Source: Citrus sinensis (taxonomy: Eukaryota; Streptophyta; Magnoliopsida; Sapindales; Rutaceae). Taken from it: 64,000 bases of DNA. Positions 35,076 through 47,275 of this stretch are shown in pieces; position 1 is the stretch's first letter; each line of letters begins with the position of its first letter. Location of the stretch: contig NC_068557.1 in NCBI RefSeq assembly GCF_022201045.2, positions 26,947,501 through 27,011,500 on the forward strand. Reading direction: 5' to 3'. Position numbers and translations under genes: made by a program. The notes under the pieces were generated by a model, which had not been told where the DNA came from, searched no databases, and saw only the letters and a program-made list of their open reading frames with translations.

Positions 35076-36185
35076 ATTTGCATTATCCTTTTTTTTTCTT
35101 TTAAGTAGTTCAGATTTAATCTACTCAGTACAGGGACATCTACGGAAATTTTTATTTTATTTCATTTTTTTGGCATTCCTCAAATCAACAGCGTATTGTA
35201 CTATTCCCCACCTTGCATCAAAAGGATCTTCATCTGGACACTTGCTCTAAATTGAAGAACTTAATTTTGTAGAATAGTAAGAACCAGTGGATCACTCTCA
35301 TCACCCACATGCGGCTTCATCATATGAGGGCTGGTGTGTTATCACATGCAGTGTCAGTTATGCATGTAGCTTACCTAAAAGTCTAAACTTCTGAAAATAA
35401 AGATGTAGATAATAGTTGTCAAGTTCTAATATTCGTATTTTGTGGGAGGCTCATTTAGGATTGTTATGTGGATCCATTTGTTCTCGAGGGGTCTCGATCG
35501 CATGCAAGACCTCAAAGGGTAATCATGCCTTTGATACCACGTTGGGTCGCCACTTGACTTGTAAGCAGAATATAACCTGGAAGGTAAGAGTCTCTAGATA
35601 ATACTAAGAGTATTGAACCATGCACCGAATATGCTCTTAAAAGAATTGAATCATTTGAAAGAAGTAAAGGTTGAACAACTGCAAGAAGTAGATAAGAAAA
35701 TACAAATTATTATAAGTGCATGCTAAGGGGGGCACAAACTAACGGCATTTGATTTTAATTAAATACAGCAAGGGAAGAATAAAGAACTGGAACTGTTGTA
35801 ATACCAAAAATGACAGATATAATTGGGTCCAAATTTCACCATTCTCCCATTTATGTAATGACAATAAGAATAGTGACAATAATACAAACAACATTTAAAA
35901 ATATATATGCTTGCAGCCACCGATAACGATAGAAGCTTAGGAATTCATTATCGGGGACGCTACGTTCATCTTTGTCCGGACATTAATTTGCCCTTGTATA
36001 CATCCGATGCATGCAAATTAGCAAAACTAAAGTGGGGATTTATTTGTTTAACAAAAAAAAAAAAAAGTGGGGATTTATTTGTGGTTCATATTAATTCCGT
36101 GTCGAGTTATGACGAATCATATTACGGAGGCCCATGATCCGGGAGTTATTAATAGAAACATCTATACTCAAATCGTTTTGGTAAG
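35076..36185. other. Intergenic, downstream of PP2 gene 3
   Basis: No gene recognised. A short duplicated AAAGTGGGGATTTATTTGT lies at about 36030-36081, split by a poly-A. Confidence 0.4.
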
Positions 36186-37473
36186 TTATTTCACTTCTCT
36201 GATGAATGCATGGTGAATTAGCAAACCTCCCTTCCACTTTCCATTCCATACCTCATACAGTCCAAAATAGAGCTGGTTTTCGCCTTGTTCCGGAACCAGA
36301 ATCTCAAACTTTTCGTCAGGAATTTCAGCTGCTTCCTTTCCAAGGTGATCAAGTGGCTTCATTTTTCTCCAGGTATACTTTCCCTTCTTGCCTAGCTTAG
36401 CCATCATAAAAACTGGACAGCCGCTCCAGCCGAAGGCGTCCGCTTTCAGAGAGATCTTGAACCCAATTTGATACTTCTTCCCGCGCTTTACTTCCACTGA
36501 ACCTGTTGCTTCAAGCCAACATACTTGAACTAGTTCTACAGGATCATTCGACCTATCATAGAAAGCACAATATTGTCAGAATGCAAGGAATAATTTATAT
36601 TGTCAGAATGCAAGGAATAATATATGTGAAGCAATGAGGTGGCTATTAGGGCACTTATTCGAAGGACTCTCTCTCTATTACTCTTTCATATGAGCAAATA
36701 TAAGTTGGTGATTGGTTTTTAATAAAATAAACATGATAAATTAATAAAATTTGACTCGAAAGAGGTAATAATATATATGTGATATAAGATCTTTAAAAGT
36801 TCAAGTTAATGATAGCTTAATTGGTAGGATCTTATCCTTATAACAAATGTGTAGTCTCCTCCCCAATTAGTTGAAAAAACACAGGCATCTTGTTTATGAC
36901 TTATAACTAAATGTTATTCAATATGGTTAATGTAACAAGACAATGTAACACGTGATACAAGATCTTTAAAAATTCAAGTTCATGATAACTTAATTGGTAG
37001 GATCTTATCCTTATAGTAAATGTGTAGTTTCCTCCCCAATTAGTTGAAAAAACACAGACATTTTGTTTATGACTTATAACTAAATGTTGTTCAATATGGT
37101 TAATGTAACAAGACAATAGTGCGCAAATTGAGATTTGAGACTCACCTTTTTTCAGGTAGATGCCAATAGCGAGGGTCATTGCCCCAGACAATGTTTAATC
37201 CCCTGGATTTTATGGCTGCCTCCGTTCTCTCCTAAAACGAGTACTTCCAATTAATTAATTCTCAAGACTTTGAATTTTTGGTTTAAGCATAAAACCAATT
37301 AATAAATAAATAAATAAAGCCTATAGGTATTATAGAAAACAAAGTAAGAAAAATATATTTGAAATGACTAATAAATGAAATCTGAAGTATGAGGTCGATG
37401 AGCATATATTTCTTACCGCGTTCCATTCCATTGCCTCCTGTTCTGCTTCATGATGTGGTTTTTTTGAAGACAT
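36186..37473 (-). CDS. Phloem protein 2-A type lectin (PP2 gene 3)
   Basis: Three exons: 37473-37417, 37231-37146 and 36552-36186, giving 169 aa. Exon 1 encodes MSSKKPHHEAEQEAMEWNA, exon 2 the PP2 start (SRGLNIVWGNDPRYWHLPEK), and exon 3 the rest: VQVCWLEATGSVEVKRGKKY, KADAFGWSGCPVFMMAKL, LYFGLYEVWNGKWKGGLLIHH. It is short but complete for the class. A TATA box stands 66-72 bp above the start. Intron 2 has been lengthened by a 173-bp tandem duplication and a 27-bp one. It is likely a cytosolic lectin like its two neighbours; ligand and tissue cannot be read from sequence. Confidence 0.92.
36571..36622. repeat. Short tandem repeat in PP2 gene 3 intron 2
   Basis: TATTGTCAGAATGCAAGG occurs twice, about 27 bp apart, just inside the acceptor end of the intron. 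Confidence 0.7.
36783..37118. repeat. 173-bp tandem duplication in PP2 gene 3 intron 2
   Basis: Two copies in direct order, with GATCTTTAAA at 36788 and 36961, differ at scattered bases. Each contains AGCTTAATTGGTAGGA or ACTTAATTGGTAGGA, which resembles a tRNA/SINE A box (TRGCnnARnnGG). Confidence 0.85.
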
Positions 37474-37538
37474 TGTGAAGATGTTTCTTCTATTCTTTGT
37501 AGGATTAAATATGAAGAAATAGGTGGTCTAGGTTAGCC

Positions 37539-37545
37539 TTTTATA
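37539..37545 (-). promoter_or_regulatory. TATA box of PP2 gene 3
   Basis: TATAAAA followed by GG on the minus strand, 66-72 bp above the start codon. Confidence 0.6.
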
Positions 37546-38370
37546 ATATAGGAAAGAATAAGTAAATAGAATGCAACAAGAAAAACAAAGGAATCAAGTA
37601 AATTAATGCCAAAGACTTTATGCCAAGAATAGTATCTACACTTTTAAAAAGAGATTGTTGTCAGAAAAATTGAAAAGGTGGACAGAGCAGAGCATATACT
37701 TATATTTAAGTGCATAGTATTTGATCAAGAATTGGTCGGCTTCTCCCAATTGCTTTCGTATAGATGCTTCTTTGCATTTTATATTCCTGATAATTTTTTT
37801 CAAAATATTAAGATACAAAGAAGACGGAACTTATTCCAATCGCCCACCGTTTAGGTTAAAGTTGACGCGTAAACTTTCTTAAAAAAGTAATAATTTTGTG
37901 TACATTGATCATCGATCGATGATCGTCATCATTATGTTGATGGATTGGTATTTGGTATTGTTTAGCGATTTAATATGTTCTCGTGCCGAGTTGAATTTTT
38001 TTATTTTTTTTCCCCACCTGCCCTTTTTTTATGTAAGAGATATACACAATGGTATTGGCGGACAAAAAGAAGACGAGATATTCTTAACTCATGGTCATAA
38101 CTCATAGGTTTTCGTCGAATTTGGCAACAAATTCTTGAAAGGTGACATGCACGATGCAACAATTGACCAATGTGCAGATGAACAGAACACTTGATTGTAT
38201 AATTTCATAGAGTCTAGTCAGAAAGAGAATGCACTTGAATTATTGGCCGAACCTGAATCTATATTATGAGGAGGCCATCATGTTTTAAATGGTAACTACC
38301 AGGGGTTAACTGATAATAAGATTATATCTAAAGGTTAAAATTGTAAAGATAATAATGATTATATACAGTA
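37546..38370. other. Intergenic, upstream of PP2 gene 3
   Basis: No gene recognised. A small palindrome, TGATCATCGATCGATGATCG, lies at about 37905-37924. Confidence 0.4.
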
Positions 38371-39040
38371 AGGTGGTATTTGTTTTTGTTTGAAATCTAA
38401 ATAGATCTGAAATAGTTTGAATTATGAATATAACTGAATGTCTGAATCTAAATTAATTTTTTTTTTGTCTGAATTACTAAAAGAAAATTAAGTTGTTTAT
38501 TTTTTTAATTTAAAAAATTTAAAAAGTAGTAATTTTGTGTATGTACTCTTACAAATAATAAGTATCTCAAAGAACTTGAATATGATAATATATTATCATA
38601 ATATAAATCATGTTCAATTTAATACAACCCTTTGTATTCTAAATTAGTATATGTTCAATCAATTTTATTGTAGTTCATGATGTTTTTATATGAAAAATAT
38701 TCATAAAACATTATGAAGATAAATAATGATAATTTGAAGAAAAAAAAGATAAAAATAATAATAGTCTAAAACTATATTGTTATAAGTTATAGAGATGGGT
38801 AATAATGCTAATTATTATATTTTATTTATGTAAGGATGAAAATTAATTAATTGGATGGGGATATTTTAGAGAATATCTTTTAATGATATCATTCAAACTT
38901 TTTAGATTTAGAAAAAAGTTTTAAAAAAAATAGCTTAATAACTTAATGACTAAAACTTTTTATTAAGTTGAAAAAAAAACAAATTTAATGACTGAATTGA
39001 TTGAAATTAAGTCATTAGATTAAAAAAAACAAACAGCCCT
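38371..39040. mobile_element. hAT-like non-autonomous element
   Basis: The left end AGGTGGTATTTGTTTTTGTT and the complement of the right end, AGGGCTGTTTGTTTTTTTT, form terminal inverted repeats, each followed by an AATCTAA-type motif. Repeated GACTTAAT-like words lie inside the right end. Ends of this style are common in plant hAT families. Non-coding. It directly abuts the next element at 39042. Confidence 0.55.
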
Positions 39041-39041
39041 A

Positions 39042-39293
39042 AGGCTCTGGAATTGTGGTTGGATATATAGTTTTACCTTAAAAGCTATAACATTAAGGTA
39101 AACATTTGTTGTTGTAATTTGAAAGTTAAATTGATTTTGTCTCATTCTTGTATTATGTAAAACCTTTAACATTAATCTTTATTATTTTTATCAAAATTAT
39201 TATTTAAAAGTAATATTTACCACACATTATCAACTTTAATGTCACAATGGCTATAACTTAAAAACTATTGCACCTTAATATTAAAAAGAGCCT
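39042..39293. mobile_element. hAT-like short element, copy B
   Basis: The ends AGGCTCTGGAATTG and the complement AGGCTCTTTTTAAT match over the first seven bases. The interior (TTTTATCAAAATTATTATTT, ATTTACCACACATTATCAA) aligns along its length with copy A at 34612-34869. Confidence 0.6.
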
Positions 39294-40085
39294 GAATGAA
39301 TGAGAAATAAAAAAGGAGAAAAAACAAAAATAAGGCTATGTGCTTATTAAAGTACATAACATTTTTAATTCTATCATTTTAAATTTTTGCTGCCACTGCC
39401 CGTTGACGTTGAAATTTGGACCATTTGGTTACCGATTGGATATCAAATCTATGCGTCATCATTAAATTTATTTGTTAAGAATATGATTAAAAACTAAAAG
39501 TAACCCCTCCACTTTCCTTCTTTTTCTCTTTTTTTTTTCCTCATCAAACACTGCCTACAATTAATCGATCTCAATATTTTGAAGAAGTATAATTTATATA
39601 TGCGGGTAATATTGGAGCCATAATTTTTTCAATTAAGACAACAGTTCTAACAATAATAAAATAACTTAACATCTTAATTCATAAGTAACTCGAGACGGAA
39701 CTATGTTGAGGTCAAGAGGACTTGCCGGTGGAAAAAAAAATCAGGTAAAATAAAGTGAAATTGAAATTTAGTTCATTTCTATATAAGCTTTATTATTGGA
39801 CCCCTAAAATTTATAGGTTTTATCGTATAGCTCTTTTAATTAAGTTTCTTATTTTTCTATTATGACTCCTATTAACCAAAATCTATTGTTTATATGTTTC
39901 AATTTACTTTTATGTATAGAAATATTGACAAAATTGTTTCATAATCGCTGCTATCTATATTTATAGAGTTATGTTCTGATGAGGGATCTTACAATATAGT
40001 TAAAGTATGGGATCTCAATTTGAATCTAATGGCCCTTATGTTTTTTATTTTAAAATCTACACATGATAGGGCCTAATTACTCTTA
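39294..40085. other. Intergenic AT-rich DNA
   Basis: No gene or clear element recognised. Confidence 0.4.
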
Positions 40086-41028
40086 AGGGTTAATGTCGTA
40101 TGAGTAAACATGTTTCAACAAATATTAAAAAGGTGATACAATTTTTAAAAATAGACAGAAAGATGGTAAATCATTAACTTTTCTGTTAACTTTAACGAAA
40201 TTAGTTGTCTTTTAATGAAATAATGTTTTTGCCCTGTGACTTTGTTTAAATATCAGGGCTAATGTCACATGGGTGACATGAGTTTCAATATTTATCATAC
40301 GGGTGACAATCATTTTAAAAATACCCGTATAGATGACAAATCGTTAACTTCCGCTGTCAATTCTAAAAAAAGTGGTCAGTTAATTAGGATATGATGTTTT
40401 TACCCCTTTTCACCGATTTTTAATTTTCTTTTATAAAAAAAATCTAAATTAAAATCTTGTTGAATCAATCTAATTTTTGAACATAAAAGAAGAAGCAAAT
40501 CTCTCATAAATCGTGAAGCATGACATAAATCCAATATTTTTTTAAAATCTCATTAACACTAATTTTGTAAATATTAGTACTCAAATCCTCAAGAATCTAA
40601 TATGATACCTTAGTAAACATTTGTTATTTCAAAATCCTATTCATAGCAACCAAAATATCTGCCCAATTCAGCAGCAAAAAAGATATCCTATACATTTTTC
40701 AACAACGCTCTATTAATATCTTTCCCTTATGTCCTCTATCAATTACAACATTCTTGTGTCATTGGAGTTAATAGCAAAAGTCAACGGTTAGTCACTTTTA
40801 GAAGTATTTTCGAAATAGCTTTCACTATGAGATAAAGATTGATATATGTGTCACCTAGGAGACATTAATCCTTTGTTTTTTATTACTTCTATTAATTGTT
40901 TCCATTTTGCCCTTGCATCGTTACAATTAACAATAAAAGTTAACGATTTGTCACGTGTCTACTTATTTTTAAAAAATTATATCACCTTTTTTATAATCAT
41001 TGAAACGTGTGTCACCCGACATTAACCC
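40086..41028. mobile_element. Long-TIR (MULE-like) element, outer copy
   Basis: AGGGTTAATGTCG at the left and its complement at the right open two long inverted arms, each about 150 bp. They share AAAGGTGATA, ATGACAAATCGTTAAC-type and GTTTTTGCCC-type segments. Long arms without a gene are typical of Mutator-like MITEs. A degenerate 9-bp flank pair (TTACTCTTA and TAACTCTAA) could be the target duplication. A related element lies inside it. Confidence 0.65.
40255..40873. mobile_element. Long-TIR element nested inside the outer copy
   Basis: The left arm starts AGGGCTAATGTCACATGGGT and the right arm, read in reverse, starts AGGATTAATGTCTCCTAGGT. These ends resemble those of the surrounding element, so a related copy inserted into it, or the arms were duplicated in place. 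Non-coding. Confidence 0.6.
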
Positions 41029-41039
41029 TAACTCTAATT

Positions 41040-41233
41040 TAATTAACTTCAGTGGCATGTGGGTAAGTAATGTTACACTTATAAACTTTGGTTAAAAAGT
41101 TTATCTATTGTCGTTACTAATATATAAAAGTTTCTTAAGTAATCTAACGGGTTCTATGTAATTATTTATTAAATACTCTTTAAATTAACTTCAGTGGCAT
41201 GTGGGTAAGTAATGTTACACTTATAAACTTTGG
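41040..41233. repeat. Direct repeat of about 52 bp
   Basis: The segment AATTAACTTCAGTGGCATGT...TATAAACTTTGG occurs at 41040-41091 and 41182-41233 with almost no change, about 142 bp apart. Confidence 0.85.
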
Positions 41234-42190
41234 CACGGGATAGATGATTAAAATGTTCGTCTCCCTCAAGGACTAGGGTTGCGCACGTGTTTCCTCGCAG
41301 ATTTCTTCAATTTGATAAGTTGATTTCGTGTAATTGTTGTTTGTCCATCTCGGAACGAAAAATTAATTAAATTAATAACAACATAGAAGTGAGAAGATAT
41401 ATTATATACGAAGAAGAAGATATCGTGGATTGTCATGATTTTTGGAATTATCTGTATGCATTTGAATGTTGTTGATGCAGTCAAGTTGACGTGAAATTTC
41501 AATTTTCAAAACATATAAATTAATTTAAGTAATCATCAAAGACAGGTTGTCTGTAAATTATTTAATACATATTATATCAAAATAAAATCACCGGAGTTGG
41601 AAGATTATTTTGTCACCAAAGCAATTGTTTTATTTTCCACCCAATCAATCCCGTCGATGGTTCTCAAGATTTCATTGTCTTGGGATATGCAAAACCTAGG
41701 CTCTAAGAAACACAAAGCAGTTTTCTTGTAAATTAATATGTTGCATATTAGTCAGCACACATATATAACAAAATTTGGTATAAAATAAAAAAGCCATAAT
41801 ATATCACAACATGAAACACCACACCCATATCTTGAAGGTCATAAAAATAGCATTCAATCGCATGTCATGTTATCACCGGATAGTAATGCTCACCTGACCA
41901 ATAATAAGAAGAGTGCCACTTGAAAGAAAATTTAACAATTCGTTACTTATTTAGATGTATTTGACATATTGTATTACAATATTAGAGTGTATTAAATTAT
42001 TTTATAAAATAATGATATAGCCACGCAAATTCTTTGTGGTTGTATAATTATTGTAAATTATAATATTATTTAGATTTGTTATTTGAATATTTTGTTATTA
42101 CTTAAATATGAAATTAATTATTTAAATTTGTTTAAGAAAAATATTCTGCATGCCGCCGGCCGCCATCTACTACAGACAAGTTTTCCAAGA
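41234..42190. other. Intergenic, upstream of alpha-glucosidase
   Basis: No gene recognised; it probably contains the upstream promoter of the gene at 42260. Confidence 0.45.
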
Positions 42191-42198
42191 TATAAATA
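42191..42198 (+). promoter_or_regulatory. TATA box of alpha-glucosidase
   Basis: TATAAATA, 62-69 bp above the start codon, gives a short 5' UTR. Confidence 0.6.
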
Positions 42199-42259
42199 AA
42201 TGTAAGAAAAGTTTGGGGAATAATAATCAGGTGATCATCACATTCACACAAAATTAATA

Positions 42260-45200
42260 ATGGATACAGAAAAAAGAGCTTCTTTGTGTCAACATGCCAT
42301 ATTCTTACTTGCAGTACATTTTTGCTACTACATTTTGGCATTAGACTCGTGTAGTGTTAGTGTAGCTGCAGCAAAAGATCAAGAACCCGTTGGATATGGC
42401 TACTCTATTCTATCGTCATCATCAGCCACCGTTGACACCTCTCTAAAATCATTAACGGCTGATCTTAGCCTCATCAAAAACTCATCCGTTTATGGCCCCG
42501 ATATTTACAACCTGAATCTCTTTGCCAGGTAATTGAATTAACCGAGCAATTACTACAATTCATGCATTTCATTTGATGTTGTTTTCCAAACTCCCGTGAT
42601 TAATTGAAGATTCTATCTCTGTGTCACTGCATGCAGCTTGGAAACCAAAGACCGTTTGAGAGTCCGACTAACAGATTCCAATAACCAGAGATGGGAAATC
42701 CCACAAGAAATAATCCCCCGCCAATTTCATCCGACAGGTCACAACCGCTCTCTGCCGGAAAACCACTTCCTCTCAGACGCCACCTCAGACTTAGTCTTCA
42801 CACTCCACAACACCACCCCATTTGGCTTCTCCGTCTCCCGCCGCTCCTCCGGCGAGACCCTCTTCGACACGTCACCCGAAGGTTCAAATGCTGACACATT
42901 CTTGGTCTTTAAAGATCAGTACATCCAACTCTCTTCAGCATTGCCAAAAGGAAGCGCTCATCTTTACGGACTTGGAGAGCACACAAAGAAGTCACTCAAG
43001 TTAACGCCTAATAGCAACGACACTTTGACTTTGTGGAATGCCGACTTGTTTGCGGCTTATCTTGATGTTAATCTCTATGGGTCCCACCCTTTTTACATTG
43101 ATGTGAGGTCGCCCAATGGGACTACTCACGGTGTTTTGCTGCTTAACAGCAATGGCATGGATGTTGTTTACACTGGTGATAGGATTACTTACAAGGTTAT
43201 TGGAGGTATTATTGATTTGTATTTTTTTGCCGGACCTTCGCCGGATTCAGTTATACAACAATATACAGAGTTTATAGGCCGCCCTGCCCCTATGCCATAT
43301 TGGTCCTTCGGTAAGCAGTCGGTTGAAATTCTATTATCTTCTGATTTTTTTTGTGTGTTGATGATATTTGATTCGCAATTTAACCTTGTGTATTTTCAGG
43401 ATTTCATCAGTGTCGATATGGTTACAAAAATGTGTCTGATCTTGAAGCCGTGGTTGCTGGCTATGCAAAAGCTGTCATCCCTCTTGAAGTTATGTGGACA
43501 GACATTGATTACATGGATGGGTATAAGGATTTCACTCTAGATCCCATCAACTTTCCAGCTGACCAGATGAAAAAATTTGTCGACACACTTCACCAAAACG
43601 GTCAGAGATACGTTCTCATCTTGGATCCTGGTAATTATATGTACATGGCCGGTTAACAGAGACCGAAATTAATCCCCTAGTTTAATAAATTCACATTAAG
43701 ATGGATGACATTGTTATCTCATAATCACATAATTAACGTATTGGGGTACATTTCCTGCAGGTATCAGTGTGAATAACAGCTATGAAACCTACATTAGAGG
43801 AATTGAAGCTGATATCTTCATAAAACGTGATGGTGTCCCTTATGTAGGTCAAGTTTGGGAAGGGCCGCTCAACTTCCCAGATTTTGTAAATCCAGCCACT
43901 CAAACTTTTTGGGAAAATGAGATCAAATTGTTTCGAGATATCCTTCCTATGGATGGTCTTTGGCTTGACATGAATGAGATTTCTAACTTCATCACTTCCC
44001 CTCCCACCCCGTTTTCTACCCTTGATGATCCTCCTTACAAGATTAATAATAACGGGACGCGGCGGCCAATTAATAACAAAACTATTCCCGCAACAGCTCT
44101 GCATTATGGCAACGTTACAGAATATAACGTTCATAGTTTGTACGGACTCTTGGAAGCCAAAGCTACTCGCGCAGCTTTGATAAATGCTGTCGGCAAAAGG
44201 CCATTTATGCTTACTAGATCAACTTTTGTGAGCTCTGGAAAGTACACGGCTCACTGGACAGGAGACAATGCTGCAACGTGGGATGATTTAGCGTATACGA
44301 TACCATCTATTTTGAATTTTGGACTCTTTGGAATTCCAATGGTTGGAGCCGACATTTGTGGTTTTCAGAGAAATACAACTGAGGAACTCTGCCGACGGTG
44401 GATTCAGGTAAGACTTATGGGGCTGTGAAAACTTCAGTTGAGTACTTCAATTATGTAGTCCATGCAACTAATTTCAGAATCCTTTTCGAATGCAGCTGGG
44501 TGCCTTTTACCCCTTTGCAAGAGATCACTCTGACAAGTTTAAAATTCGTCAAGAGCTATATCTCTGGGATTCAGTAGCTGCAACAGCCAGGAAAGTGCTC
44601 GGTCTCCGTTACCGGTTACTCCCATATTTCTACACATTAATGTATGAAGCACACACAAAAGGAACTCCCATTGCACGACCACTTTTCTTCTCATTTCCTC
44701 AAGATGCCCGTACTTATGAAATTAGTACACAGTTTCTGATTGGCAAGGGTGTGATTGTGTCACCCGTATTAAGGTCAGGAGCAGTTTCAGTCGATGCATA
44801 CTTCCCAGGTGGAAACTGGTTTGATCTCTTCAATTTCTCAAATTCAGTAAGTGTAAGCTCAGGAAAGCAAATCACTCTTGATGCGCCGCCTGATCATATA
44901 AATGTACATGTTCGAGAAGGTAATATTTTGGCATTGCAAGGAGAGGCCATGACAACTGATGCAGCCCGGAAGACTCCATTTCAACTCTTAGTGGTTGTCA
45001 GCAATACAGAAGATAGCACTGGAGACGTTTTCTTGGATGATGGCGAGGAAGTGGAGATGGGAGATGTCGGAGGCAAATGGAGTTTAGTGCGATTTTACGC
45101 TGGAATAATTAATAATAATGTTACTATTAGATCACAGGTTGTGAACAGAGATTTTGCTTTAAGTCAAAAGTGGATCATAGACAAAGTGACTTTCATAGGA

Positions 45201-45386
45201 CTGAAAAAGTTTAAGAGATTGAAGGGGTATAAGTTGAGCACCACCAGGGAATCAGAGTTCACCAAAAACTCATCAGTGATCAAGGAAAGTGTAAACAGTA
45301 TTACAGGATTTCTAACAATAGAGATCTCAGAACTATCACTACTCATTGGACAAGAGTTCAAGTTGGAACTGGAACTCACCAAGTAG
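42260..45386 (+). CDS. AGLU1: Alpha-glucosidase, glycoside hydrolase family 31
   Basis: Five exons: 42260-42528, 42637-43310, 43400-43630, 43761-44407 and 44496-45386, giving 903 aa in frame. A signal peptide ([17 protein letters not shown]) directs secretion to the apoplast or vacuole, and several NxS/T sites suggest glycosylation. The GH31 catalytic nucleophile is the Asp of [11 protein letters not shown] and the acid/base is the Asp of [20 protein letters not shown] and [10 protein letters not shown] are further family blocks. The enzyme releases glucose from the non-reducing ends of maltose, malto-oligosaccharides and starch; related plant members act on xyloglucan as alpha-xylosidases. 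The [19 protein letters not shown] insert after the nucleophile and the length point to the AGLU1 group more than XYL1. Subgroup is by recall. No defects. Confidence 0.95.
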
Positions 45387-45613
45387 TCACAGAGCAATTC
45401 AAGAAGAAACATTAGGGGCATGCAATGAGTGTAAACTAGTATTGCAAAGTTAGAATAAATGCTCAATAGAATATTGCCATAGATCTGAATTGTCAACCAT
45501 CTTCTCTGGCTTGACAAAATTCCATCAAATTGATTCATATCAATATAGTTTCTTACTTGGATCTTGCATATTATTAAATTCTTTACTATTAACATGTAGG
45601 AGGGAGAGAGAGA

Positions 45614-45631
45614 GGGGGGGGGGGGGGGGGG
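45614..45631. repeat. Poly-G tract flanked by GA repeats
   Basis: 18 G between (GA)n stretches, in the spacer between the convergent alpha-glucosidase and RNase H2C genes. Confidence 0.85.
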
Positions 45632-45743
45632 AGAGAGAGAGTGCATGTTAACATTTTTATATTAACTACAAAAATGACTAAGCATTAGCAATAAATCAAA
45701 CAAACAGTGCGTGAATATGATTACATCCTCAACAATCTCACAA

Positions 45744-47256
45744 TCACTTAGATCCATCTTTCTTCAGAATAACTGCAGCAGAAGCAAGATCTTCAGCTGT
45801 CACAGGCTTGTGTAGCTGCAAGTTCAAATTTCCAACTTAAGTTGACCAGAAGAATCTAGGAATAAGCTTCAAATAAATAATTTTTAAGTGATGCATCTTC
45901 TTTATTGCTTTGCAGCATTGATTTTCTGAATCCATGATTGATTACAGAATTATCCATACAAGGCACAGCAATCAGTGAGAAAATTGAATATGACTTTAAG
46001 CCGGCTACCTCGTTTATGCAGACCTAATAAGTTAGCTTACTTACATTCTGGTAAAGTAATCTATCCTCATACAAAATTATTGGCAGGCTTTTTAGCCTAC
46101 CTAAAGATTTTGTGTTAGCGACTATCATTTGATTTCAAGTGTGTGTCTGTGTGAAGACTTACATGAAAATTCCTACACCAATACATGCAGCAAGATACAC
46201 TGAGTCGAACTGTTAAAAGTTCTATAACTGCAACATATCACTTTTTACAGATCCATTCCTCGGCATGTCAGATAAAATTATACCATTCAAATTTTTGCAT
46301 TACTTTTTCTAGTAATTAAATTCCTAATCAAGACAGAGAGAAGTAGCAACCAAAGTTTAACACGTGTCCAATGTATGCACTAAGTATCCAATATGATTCT
46401 TCCAGAATAAAAAAACAGAGAAAAAAAATTGAATTCTGCATACGTACATGAAAAAAAAAAAGCATTGGGTAAAAAGGAAACTTACAGCTTTTGCAACACT
46501 AAACCAATGGAAAGAGCGAATGAAAGCATCATCTTTTGAAGGATAGGTGTCATGATTCCAATATGTTAATTTGTCAAACCTCGCTTTCGTTTCCCAACAG
46601 TTGGAATTCGCTTCAGACATATCAGAAACTTTTCTCTTGCCAAGATTTTTCTTTCCAAGAACAAAGCCTAGAGAGCAAGAATTTGACAAAGAGAATTTCA
46701 TCGTTTATTATTATATAACTGCTGAAATCAAATAAAAAAAGAAAAATGATAAAAGAAGAGAATTCTTACAAACTCAAAATGTCACCGGATGGATGAGTTA
46801 TTTTCCATGAATTAACTGGTTATGCAACAATTAAAACACTTGATTAACTAAGCTGCACGGAGAAGAGAAATAGGCATACCAGAATAGCCATCAGGAAGGG
46901 GAATCGTTGCGCCGTGCAATTTCCTTCCTCTGAAATGTGCTTCCTCTACTTTTAATCCATCAGCCTCAATCCCTGTTAAATTAAACTCCAAATTTTAAAT
47001 CTTTTTTATTTTTTATTTTTTGTTTTTATAAAAGATAAACATAATATGCATACATATAGGTGCATAAATGAAGATAGAAAGGGACATACATACCGGTGGG
47101 TTTGGGTCTGAAGTAGTCGGAGACGGCGCAGGGACCGTCGAATTTGATGCAACAAGGGAGCTGGTGGACCTGACCACTCAAATTCACCACCGAATCTTTA
47201 CCTTCACTGCTTCGAATTAGGTTTATGCTCCCTATCGATCCTCTTCCTTCTTCCAT
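45744..47256 (-). CDS. RNASEH2C: Ribonuclease H2 subunit C
   Basis: Four exons: 47256-47094, 46972-46880, 46667-46486 and 45815-45744, giving 169 aa in frame. The N-terminal half carries the family signature: VHQLPCCIKFDGPCAVSDYF, then KVEEAHFRGRKLHGATIPLP and DGYSGFVLGKKNL. A conserved aromatic segment FDKLTYWNHDTYP follows. Subunit C is the non-catalytic scaffold that, with B, holds the catalytic A subunit. The trimer removes ribonucleotides and RNA-DNA hybrids from nuclear DNA. The start ATG gives MEEGRGSIGSINLI and is the only one upstream of the signature. A telomere-like motif lies 20-36 bp above it. It converges with alpha-glucosidase. Confidence 0.94.
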
Positions 47257-47275
47257 TTTCCCCTCCTTTTGATCG

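Noticed and set aside
35416-35601. 61-aa ORF suggesting a gene between PP2 genes
   Set aside because: No family match. The surrounding wording (TTTGATACCACGTTGGG) is common in plant intergenic repeats.
30608-37473. PP2 genes as PP2-B (F-box) or TIR-PP2 proteins
   Set aside because: No F-box or TIR sequence could be found in the exons or upstream of them.
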